Assembly: GCA_001275005.1 (NCBI GenBank)
Contig: JWZX01002087.1
Location: 1-14,342 of the forward strand
Direction of reading: 5' to 3'
DNA from: Chrysochromulina tobinii
Taxonomy: Eukaryota; Haptophyta; Prymnesiales; Chrysochromulinaceae
Length of the DNA stretch: 14,342 bases
Positions within the stretch are counted from its first letter, which is position 1. Each line of letters starts with the position of its first letter. Made by a program: the position numbers and the translations under genes. The notes beneath the pieces were generated by a model. The model made no database searches. It saw nothing but the letters and a program-made list of their open reading frames with translations, and was not told where the DNA came from. Below are positions 1 to 6,139 of the stretch, one piece after another.

Positions 1-540
1 CCCCGCCCCGGGGGCCTTGGGACTCATTGATTTATGTAGGGCTGATTTCCAAAATTACCCTAATGAGTGCGAGCGGACTACCTTAAGTCAAAGTCAAGTC
101 AAGAGTCTTCGAATTTGGACCTGAAATCGGCTAGCTGCGCCTTTTCGACATGATCTAACCGGATAACATGACTTGACTTGACCACATGCGCTTACACCCT
201 TATGCCGCCTGTGCCGCTCCAGCCAAGGGCTCCATCCAAGGGCTCCATCCATGATCGAGGCGCCGCCGTGAACACACGTGGGCACAAGTCAATTCAATTC
301 AAGGGCGCCGCTGCGATCCGCTTTTAGGAACCTAAATCAAGTCTCCTCTGCCCGAAACGAACTCCCACGGAAAGCCCACGAGAAAACTCAAAACCCCTCT
401 CGGTCTCTCCTCTCTCGCATGTAGGGCCGAAGACCTAGACGTCACGCGACGGAGTATGCCTCTTATCTCACTGAGTTGGGTTCAAAATCAGGTGTTGGGG
501 ATAGTCGGGTGACGTACAGTTTCCTATCGTTTTTGGGTAC
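1..540. other. Non-coding left flank
   Basis: I see no credible gene here. The open frames are short, and the one that enters the repeat array begins at TTG, not ATG. Short structures can be seen: a GTCAAGTCAAG stretch near 93-103 faces ACTTGACTTGAC at 171-182 as an imperfect inverted repeat, and a 13-bp tandem pair lies at 223-248. The base composition is less GC-rich than in the large genes further right. Confidence 0.6.
223..252. repeat. 13-bp tandem duplication
   Basis: CCAAGGGCTCCAT occurs twice head to tail (223-235 and 236-248), followed by a partial CCAT. It is exact by eye. It is probably a small slippage duplication with no evident function. Confidence 0.8.
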
Positions 541-1387
541 AGTTTCCTATCGGATACGTATCCTGATGTATCTTGATGTATCCTGCATGTATCTTGATTG
601 TATCTTAATGTGTCCCGTTCATATACATCAAGATACATCAAGATACATCAAGATACATCAAGATACATTTGTATCTTGTTGTCTCTGGCACTTTAGCTGT
701 ATCTTACCAAGGGGAATGTATCCTCCTTCTAAGATACATTTAGGATACATATCAGATACAATGTATCTTGTATTTCAGATACATGACACACAAGATACAT
801 TCAAGAGATACATTCCGGATACGTATGGGATATATCGAGATACACATCAAGATACGTATCTCGAGCTATTCTCGAGCCCTACTTGCGACCGCGCTTGGAT
901 ACCCAACCCCCGAGATACGTGTCCTGCATGTATCTTGCATGTATCCCGCATGTATTCCGCATGTATTCCGCATGTATTCCGCATGTATCTTGATTACCTC
1001 TGAGGATACATGTATCTCGCATGTATCTTGCATGTATCCCGCATGTCTCCTTCATATCAGATACATCTCTCTCTGGATGCATTTGAGATACATGTATCTC
1101 ATCATGTATTTCGGATGTATCCCAAATGTATCTTGATCACCCTTGCAGATACATGTATCTCGCATGTATCCCGCATGTATCCTGAATCTCAGATACGTAC
1201 CTCTCTGGATACATTCAAGAGGTATGTATTTCAGAATGTATCCCATATGTATCCCGCATATGTATCTTGATGTATCTTGATGTATCATGATGAAGAGTCC
1301 AAGATACACGTCTCCTGATGTATCTTGATATGTATCCAGTGTGACACCAAGGAAGCGCCCAAGATACATGTATCTTGATGTATCTGT
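541..1387. repeat. GATACAT/ATGTATC satellite-like array
   Basis: This array is built from the heptamer ATGTATC and its reverse complement GATACAT. I count about 26 of the first and 15 of the second by hand. Local periods are 10 bp (CATCAAGATA repeated near 630-665) and 11 bp (GCATGTATTCC repeated near 947-990), so motifs fall on roughly one face of the helix. The 12-bp palindrome GATACATGTATC starts at 1005, 1087, 1148 and 1363. A higher-order duplication is visible: the block starting near 990 recurs about 132-143 bp later. Long frames run through the array on both strands only because the unit contains no stop; their translations are low-complexity Met/Tyr/Ile/His strings and are not genes. 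It could be a satellite, a protein-binding array or decayed element ends. Confidence 0.85.
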
Positions 1388-1390
1388 TCA

Positions 1391-1796
1391 GATTTAATCT
1401 CCGAGATTTTAATTAGTTGATGACACTGACGAACCCTTGACGTAACCCGTCGCGCACTATGACCCTGAATCATAAGTCTGACACTGGCAGACATACGTGA
1501 CACTCCAGAGTGCGGGAACGTTACTGGTCCATATGCAAGCACGCGGTTTCGTCCGAGGTGCGGCCGAGGTCGGTCGGGTTTGGGGGTCGTTTCGTCGGTC
1601 GAGGTTTCGTCGCGAAGGGGGTGACGTTTTTGGATTTCACACTGAAACGTCCACTGGTCGTCCATATCGACGAACCTCGACCTCGAATCATGAGCTCGAC
1701 CTCGCCGTTTCGGACCGACGCGCCGCGGTCGGACCAGCTCGCGTGTGGATTTTGTGGACGTTTCACACTGCAGTATGGCATCTTGCTGCATATGGC
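1391..1796. other. Non-coding segment between array and island
   Basis: No credible gene is seen. Several frames are open on both strands at once, as expected in Arg/Pro/Ser-rich GC-biased sequence without a coding signature. The 11-mer GAAACGTCCAC at 1644-1654 has its exact inverse GTGGACGTTTC at 1754-1764, and TTTCACACTG occurs beside each arm in the same orientation (1635-1644 and 1761-1770). The segment ends at the first copy of the 24-bp repeat that borders the three-gene island. Confidence 0.5.
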
Positions 1797-1820
1797 GGTT
1801 ACCGCGTCGTGTTGGGCGCT
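1797..1820. repeat. 24-bp direct repeat, copy 1
   Basis: This copy matches 2283-2306 at 23 of 24 positions (C against T at the seventh base). It lies 3 bp beyond the stop codon of the minus-strand gene at 1824-2258. The overlapping 11-mer at 1795-1805 can fold as a GCGG/CCGC hairpin. It marks the left edge of the AT-richer island and may be a 3'-end element or an element boundary. Confidence 0.8.
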
Positions 1821-1823
1821 TAT

Positions 1824-2258
1824 CTAAAAATGCGTTTTCCAGAATGGCTTAGGATCATCACTCCCAGTCGGCTCGTAAAAACGTTCTGGGCGACGAAGTC
1901 TAGGGCCACCATAGGCGCCCAGATAATAACCCCTATCTCCACTGAGCGTCCAGCCATTTGCCCCTTGAGTAAGAGAGAGCTGTGGTGGTGTCTGTTCGGC
2001 TAAGACTCGGAGCATTTCTCTGACATAATCTCGCATCGTCAACATCTTCTTCACTAGATACCCAAACAAATACCCGGGGCCTAGGAATGCATAAACGTTC
2101 CTGTCAGTCCAATTCCCAGGCATGTTAAACAAATTCCCACTCGATACCAACCACTCTCGCTCGCGGCGTAACCTTTGCGAGTGACCAACAATTCCTCGTG
2201 GTTCTTCACGCATTGCACGCAACGCGAGAGTTTGTAATGAAGGTACATTAGACGCCAT
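1824..2258 (-). CDS. Small unrecognised protein B (144 aa), BC-box-like N terminus
   Basis: I do not recognise this protein. I chose the ATG at 2258 because the 9-mer AATTTCCAA sits 13 nt upstream, as in its two neighbours, and because the start of the maximal open frame (2402) is GTG, not ATG. In-frame ATGs also exist at 2264 and 2348. Residues 5-16 read VPSLQTLALRAM, which shares 8 of 12 positions with residues 3-14 of the protein at 2305-2784, so the two look like paralogues at their N termini. The motif resembles a BC box (SLxxxCxxx-hydrophobic, as in SOCS-box and Elongin A proteins) with Ala in place of Cys; a role in Elongin C binding is inference only. The rest is basic and aromatic, and the tail has DDPKPFW. 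It lies 46 nt downstream of gene A on the same strand. Confidence 0.55.
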   Translation of the reverse strand: MASNVPSLQTLALRAMREEPRGIVGHSQRLRREREWLVSSGNLFNMPGNWTDRNVYAFLGPGYLFGYLVKKMLTMRDYVREMLRVLAEQTPPQLSLTQGANGWTLSGDRGYYLGAYGGPRLRRPERFYEPTGSDDPKPFWKTHF

Positions 2259-2271
2259 TTTCATAACGGAT

Positions 2272-2280
2272 TTGGAAATT
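2272..2280 (-). promoter_or_regulatory. AATTTCCAA motif upstream of gene B
   Basis: On the minus strand AATTTCCAA ends 13 nt before the chosen ATG at 2258. The same 9-mer occurs 15 nt before the ATGs of genes A and C. Repetition at nearly fixed spacing suggests a promoter or leader element. The function is inferred. Confidence 0.5.
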
Positions 2281-2282
2281 GA

Positions 2283-2306
2283 GGTTACTGCGTCGTGTTG
2301 GGCGCT
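2283..2306. repeat. 24-bp direct repeat, copy 2
   Basis: This copy matches 1797-1820 at 23 of 24 positions. On the minus strand it overlaps the TAG stop of gene A and fills most of the A-B gap, so both copies sit at the 3' end of a gene. That fits a tandem gene duplication that kept its 3' flank, or a conserved 3'-end signal. Confidence 0.8.
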
Positions 2307-2784
2307 AGCGTGAATAAAACCTAATTCGTCGGAACGCGTCAATAACATAGTCTTTTTCAAAGTAGTCGTTCGTCCCTGGAAATGTGTATTTAAGGGTGAC
2401 ACGTGAAGTATTTACAGCATTTGGTGCGCTTAAATCAAGTAACGTAAAGGGCTTGCTGAAAGGTCTACCTACTCCAGGGAGAAATGTATACCGTACGTTC
2501 CGGTACAAGCGACTCAGCAGGTCAACTGTACTCGTGGTCGGTGTAAGCTCATGCAGTGTGTGCCATTCAGCACGAGGAATGCCAATCAACCACCTTGGAA
2601 TTGCCGTTATTGCGCGCAGTAATAAAATAACAAGTCGCCCCGCCCTTCGCAATCGGTGATTGGTCATTGCCAACAACGCGTTATGTGTCTGCGGGTACAT
2701 GTTTATCCTCCGCGGTAGCACTTCGTTGTGTTGTTCTCGTGTCATCGCACGAGCCGCGAGATCGTACAAGGGTGGCACGGGCAT
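2305..2784 (-). CDS. Small unrecognised protein A (159 aa), paralogous N terminus to B
   Basis: I do not recognise this protein. The frame is open up to 2862, but that first codon is GTG; the first ATG is 2784, and AATTTCCAA lies 15 nt before it. Residues 3-14 read VPPLYDLAARAM, matching VPSLQTLALRAM of gene B at V, P, L, L, A, R, A and M. The motif is BC-box-like with Ala at the usual Cys. Residues about 50-69 are hydrophobic (VILLLRAITAI) and could be a membrane-associated helix, followed by a Pro/Thr/aromatic region. If translation began further upstream, an extra hydrophobic N-terminal segment would be added and would overlap the start of gene C. It is divergent from gene C with only 44 bp between the two ATGs. 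Composition is AT-richer than in the host-like genes. Confidence 0.55.
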   Translation of the reverse strand: MPVPPLYDLAARAMTREQHNEVLPRRINMYPQTHNALLAMTNHRLRRAGRLVILLLRAITAIPRWLIGIPRAEWHTLHELTPTTSTVDLLSRLYRNVRYTFLPGVGRPFSKPFTLLDLSAPNAVNTSRVTLKYTFPGTNDYFEKDYVIDAFRRIRFYSR

Positions 2785-2799
2785 AATCTCACAAAAGTG

Positions 2800-2813
2800 T
2801 TGGAAATTTCCAA
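2800..2813. promoter_or_regulatory. 14-bp perfect palindrome in divergent promoter
   Basis: TTGGAAATTTCCAA is a perfect palindrome in the middle of the 44-bp gap between the ATGs of genes A (2784) and C (2829). Each half supplies AATTTCCAA to one gene, ending exactly 15 nt before each ATG. It is best read as a bidirectional promoter core or operator. This is inferred from position and symmetry. Confidence 0.55.
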
Positions 2814-2828
2814 TAATTAACCAAACGA

Positions 2829-3356
2829 ATGCCACCCAGAACCCCCTGGCCCAGAAGAGCACCCACCATAGGCAAAAGTAGGCAGCGCCCGGTTAACCTA
2901 ACAGGGTTCATTCCTCTCGTTGACCTTACAGGAGACCCAGTATCGTTTCCTTTTGGTGCTACGCTTAATGAGCGCTACAGATCTACAAGGGCTAGGGGTT
3001 GGTGGCGAATGGCAATTAATGCCATTATTAGCATGCGGTCCTTGCCAGCCGCGACGCGCCGTTTAATCGCGCGCATCTCAAGAGGTTTGCCCTTTAATCA
3101 TCCAAGCAGGGTTTGGAAGAACAGTGTGCCGCGTCCACCACCTGTGACAAGTGCAGAAGATGAGTACATGATGAGGTATGGTGACGAACCTGGTCCGGCA
3201 TGGTCTGATTTCTTTCGTCGCCGCCCTGGTGCCTGGGGTCGCAATTTCGGTCGCTACTCTGACGCACAAGACGTTATTGGATTCTACCCCCATCCTTATC
3301 GTCGTCCCACGGAGGATGACGAAGATTTTTGGCCTTATCGCCGTAACCGCTCTTAA
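2829..3356 (+). CDS. Small unrecognised basic protein C (175 aa)
   Basis: I do not recognise this protein. It starts at a true ATG, 15 nt after AATTTCCAA. The N terminus is Arg/Pro-rich. Residues 20-33 (PVNLTGFIPLVDLT) are hydrophobic, residues 50-90 are basic with a possible helix, and the C-terminal third is rich in Arg, Trp, Tyr and Phe (for example DEPGPAWSDFFRRRPGAW). The tail has PTEDDEDFW, loosely like PTGSDDPKPFW in gene B, which may be chance. The high net positive charge with many aromatics would suit a nucleic-acid-binding or structural protein, but no family is assigned. It is divergent from gene A and uses AT-richer codons than the genes to its right. A GCCGTAACCGC 11-mer spans 3340-3350 at its 3' end and resembles the repeat sequence after gene B. 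Confidence 0.5.
   Translation: MPPRTPWPRRAPTIGKSRQRPVNLTGFIPLVDLTGDPVSFPFGATLNERYRSTRARGWWRMAINAIISMRSLPAATRRLIARISRGLPFNHPSRVWKNSVPRPPPVTSAEDEYMMRYGDEPGPAWSDFFRRRPGAWGRNFGRYSDAQDVIGFYPHPYRRPTEDDEDFWPYRRNRS
3340..3350 (+). repeat. 3'-end 11-mer, inverted relative to 1795-1805
   Basis: GCCGTAACCGC matches the reverse complement of 1795-1805 (GCGGTTACCGC) at 10 of 11 positions. It therefore appears in sense orientation at the 3' ends of genes C and B, and more weakly of gene A. It may be a 3'-processing element or short inverted ends of the island. It is short enough to be chance. Confidence 0.35.
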
Positions 3357-3360
3357 AAAG

Positions 3361-3908
3361 ACCTAGGACTGGAAAGCGAACGACGTATGTGCCGACTGCC
3401 GAGTGCCGTTGCCGATCGCGATCCGCACTAGGCACTACCATACGCTGGCCGTCGCCTCTACGTCGCCTCCGGTCATGCGTCATGTCGAGAGCGTCGAGAG
3501 GGCTCCAGGCGATGGACTCTCCGCATCAAAGGGCCGGGCTCTCTGATGCTTTTTCGACCGAATTTGGCAAGTCGCCTCAGTCGCGATGGACCCGCGCAAT
3601 CGCGTCGCGACGGCCAGACGCGCATTGTGAGTGCCCGATGTCGCCACCATCCGATCCTAGCATCTCGCACGTCTCTCGCATGTACCTCGCACACGCCCCG
3701 TCCCCCCGACCCGACCCGGCCAGCCCCCAGCGCGGGGGACAAATATGCGAGTCAGATACGGGGCGGCCCCACCGGCCGTTGGAAATGAGGCGCCCCTCTC
3801 GGCTCATCGCCCGCGAAGGGCCTCTCCCGCGTGCCCTCGCTCGCCCCCGCCAGGCGCTGTGCCAGGCGCTGTGCCGGGCGCTGTGCCGCGTGCCACGTGG
3901 TATTGGCG
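3361..3908. other. GC-rich spacer between island and kinase gene
   Basis: No credible gene is seen; the overlapping Arg/Pro/Ser-rich frames look like GC-bias artefacts. A decayed trace of the left-hand array appears at 3661-3690 (CATCTCGCACGTCTCTCGCA and following). The right end should contain the 3' untranslated region of the minus-strand kinase gene. Confidence 0.5.
3849..3887. repeat. 12-bp tandem repeat, three copies
   Basis: GCCAGGCGCTGT occurs at 3849-3860 and 3861-3872, then as GCCGGGCGCTGT at 3873-3884 with a partial GCC after it. It begins about 20 bp beyond the kinase stop, so it probably lies in that gene's 3' untranslated region. Confidence 0.8.
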
Positions 3909-5648
3909 TCAGTCAGGATACATCGCCCGGAGCAAGTCGCCACCGCCTGCTTGCTCGAGCTGTATCCTGAGGACCGCCTCGCGCTGCGCGGCCTCAGTGT
4001 ATAGTGTGGAGACGGCGTTCAGCTTGGCCTGAAGCTTCGTCTCCCGCCGCTTGGCCTCGGAGAGCTCCGCTTCCGCCGCCTCGGCACGCTCGGTCATCGC
4101 GCGCAGAGCCTCATGACTTGAGTCGAGCTCCGCCTGCTTCGTCTCTGGCGCGGGTGGCGGATGTCCGCTGCCGCCCGCCATGCTCGACAGCGCCGCCTGC
4201 GCCTCTACAAGCTGCTCGCGGAGCTGCATGATCTCAGCGTCTTTGCTCGACATCAGGAGCAGCGTATCCATCGTCTCGTTTGAGTGGGTGGCGAGCACCG
4301 CCTCATTCACCGTCGTGAGCAGCTGCAGCGACGAGGTCCTCGCGATCATGTGCGGCGGCGGGCCGGGAGGCGGTGGCGGCGTGCCACCCACGCTCGGAGA
4401 AGGCGGTGGTCCGGACGGACGTCCCGGGGTGCTGGGAGCCCCCGGGGTGCTCGGTGCCCCGGCCTTGGCGGCCTTGTCCCTCTCAATCTGCTCGAGAATG
4501 GCTCGCATCTCCGGAGACACATTGTCCATCGTGTACTTGCCGGTCACCGGGTCGTACTTGACGCCACCCTCCTGGCGCGCGTCCGTCGGCGCCGAGATCT
4601 CCATCTCGTACCAGTACTGCTGCTCGCGCGACGTGCCCTTGTTCTTGGGCTTGGCCTCGACCGTGGAGGAGGGCATGCCCTTGGCCTGCCGCTGAGCGAA
4701 GCTGAGCATCGGCCTCAAGAGCAATCCAGCGACCGAATCCTTGGCGCGCTTCTCCGGGGCGAGCTTGGGCATGTTCTCAGCGCATCGCTTGATGGCGTCC
4801 TTGGCCCAAGGGTGCTCCTTCACCTGCTGGATCGTGAGTCTCTTCTTGGGCTCTTTACACAGGAGCTTCGTGATCAGATCCTTGGCATCCTCCGAGACGT
4901 TCTTCCACCGATCCTCCGGCTTGAAGGCAAATTTGCCCTTGACGACTTGCTTGAGTAGCTGGTCGACCTCCTTGGCGCGGAAGGGCATCGTCTTCGAGAT
5001 CATCACGTAGAGCAGCACCCCCATCGACCACAGGTCACATCCCTTGCCGTAAGGCTCGCCCGTCGGGGGCACCCCGCCCTCGCCGTAGCCCGTCACCACC
5101 TCGGGCGCAACGTACTGCGGCGTGCCTACCAGCCCCGTCAAGCCCTCCTCGGGCGTCCACGTGCTCGCCCCCCCAAAGTCGATCATCTTGATCATCGGCG
5201 AGCCCTTGGCGCCAAAGACGAGGTTCTCTGCCTTGAGGTCGCGGTGCACGATGTCGAGACCGTGCAGATAGTCGACGGCGATGGCGACCTGCGCAAAGAT
5301 GGCGAGGGCGTAGTCTTCCTTGAACGGCCCCTTGGCAAGCAGCTGCTCGAAGAGCTCGCCGCCGTTCAGGCACTCCTGGATGATGTAGATGCGATTCGGG
5401 TCACTCACAACCTCGAGGAGCTTCACCACGTGAGGGTGGCGGATCTGCTTGAGGATCTGTATCTCCATGCGCAGCGCGTCGAAGAGCTCGTCGTCCTCGA
5501 GCTCCTTACAGTCGAGCACCTTGATCGCCACCTTCTGCTGGTTCTTCTTTGACAAGCCCGCGTACACCGTTGCCTGCGCGCCTGATCCGAGCACGCCATT
5601 CATCCGGTAGCGCTGGCTGATGTCACTGACCTCAACGTCAGCGAGCAT
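3909..5648 (-). CDS. CAMK-type Ser/Thr protein kinase with CRIB-like segment and coiled coil (579 aa)
   Basis: This is a Ser/Thr protein kinase, probably cytosolic. The kinase domain spans about 14-285 with every core motif: glycine loop LGSGAQATV (20-28), VAIK Lys43, Glu62 in helix C, HRDLKAEN (135-142), DFG (157-159), GTPQYVAPE (175-183) and DLWSMGV (205-211). HRDLKxEN and the GTPxYxAPE loop place it near CaMK/CHK2-like kinases. After the kinase, residues 351-385 (ISAPTD...VKYDPVTGKYT...) resemble the Rho-GTPase-binding CRIB/PBD segment of PAK kinases, but the conserved FxHxxHVG histidines are missing. A Pro/Gly-rich linker follows (about 397-433), then predicted coiled coils at about 460-490 and 505-566 and a short end. 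It starts at a true ATG. It is divergent from the desaturase gene. The exact subfamily is unknown; the kinase call is near certain. Confidence 0.93.
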   Translation of the reverse strand: MLADVEVSDISQRYRMNGVLGSGAQATVYAGLSKKNQQKVAIKVLDCKELEDDELFDALRMEIQILKQIRHPHVVKLLEVVSDPNRIYIIQECLNGGELFEQLLAKGPFKEDYALAIFAQVAIAVDYLHGLDIVHRDLKAENLVFGAKGSPMIKMIDFGGASTWTPEEGLTGLVGTPQYVAPEVVTGYGEGGVPPTGEPYGKGCDLWSMGVLLYVMISKTMPFRAKEVDQLLKQVVKGKFAFKPEDRWKNVSEDAKDLITKLLCKEPKKRLTIQQVKEHPWAKDAIKRCAENMPKLAPEKRAKDSVAGLLLRPMLSFAQRQAKGMPSSTVEAKPKNKGTSREQQYWYEMEISAPTDARQEGGVKYDPVTGKYTMDNVSPEMRAILEQIERDKAAKAGAPSTPGAPSTPGRPSGPPPSPSVGGTPPPPPGPPPHMIARTSSLQLLTTVNEAVLATHSNETMDTLLLMSSKDAEIMQLREQLVEAQAALSSMAGGSGHPPPAPETKQAELDSSHEALRAMTERAEAAEAELSEAKRRETKLQAKLNAVSTLYTEAAQREAVLRIQLEQAGGGDLLRAMYPD

Positions 5649-6139
5649 CTTGACGCGCTCCTCGAGCGACTCGGGGAACTGCGATGGCAGAGGCGAGCGC
5701 GGCGATCAGCGGGAGCGGCAAGGGCGGCAGCAAACCACATGAGAACTGGGCCTGTAGCTCGAGCCGGCTGCAATGCATGCGTGCGGCACGGCGCGTCGGC
5801 GCGAGCGACGCACGGCACCACGTGCCACGACCAGAGCTACGCGTACCTCGACGTCCGCAAGTTCTGCCATGCCTGATGAGAGCACCGCTCTCGGTGCTGC
5901 TGCCCGTTGCCTCCTTCACGACCGCCTTCATGTTGCACGTGTTTGCGAGTTTCACGATCTTGCAGCGCGGAACTGGGGCCGAAAATAACCATTGGCCGTC
6001 AAATTGTCGTACGTGTGACACATGCAACCTCCTTTTAAGATTGGGAAACTTCGGGATTCGTGTACATAGTAGTAAGTTTTTTCACGCGACTTTGCGCGCC
6101 GCCGGACGAGACCCTGATTCGCCCTTGAAGCTCGTGCTC
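5649..6139. promoter_or_regulatory. Shared upstream region of kinase and desaturase genes
   Basis: This is the gap between the kinase ATG (5648, minus) and the chosen desaturase ATG (6140, plus). The frame on the desaturase strand stays open back to an ATG at 5684, but that part has no recognisable domain. GC drops between about 5940 and 6090, where ATTGG (reverse CCAAT) occurs at 5991-5995 and 6040-6044, a TTTTAAG run lies near 6033, and a donor-like GTAAGTTTTTT starts at 6072. It could be a bidirectional promoter plus 5' leader; a 5' intron cannot be excluded. Confidence 0.4.

Noticed and set aside
476-1369. Several long open frames through the repeat array on both strands
   Set aside because: They translate to low-complexity Met/Tyr/Ile/His/Asp strings because the heptamer contains no stop; different frames are open at once and some start at TTG.
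541-1387. CRISPR-like array
   Set aside because: The units are 7-12 bp, occur in both orientations and have no uniform spacers; there are no cas genes and the context is eukaryotic.
1285-1791. Minus-strand open frame of 168 codons downstream of gene B
   Set aside because: It runs into the repeat array, has no AATTTCCAA upstream, overlaps other open frames and shows no domain.
1824-2862. Genes A and B as one gene broken by a frameshift
   Set aside because: Each has its own ATG, its own upstream AATTTCCAA and a similar N-terminal motif, and a repeat lies between them. The apparent overlap depends on GTG codons as starts.
3389-3970. Plus-strand open frame of 193 codons
   Set aside because: Arg/Pro/Ser-rich GC-bias translation that crosses tandem repeats and overlaps the 3' end of the kinase gene.
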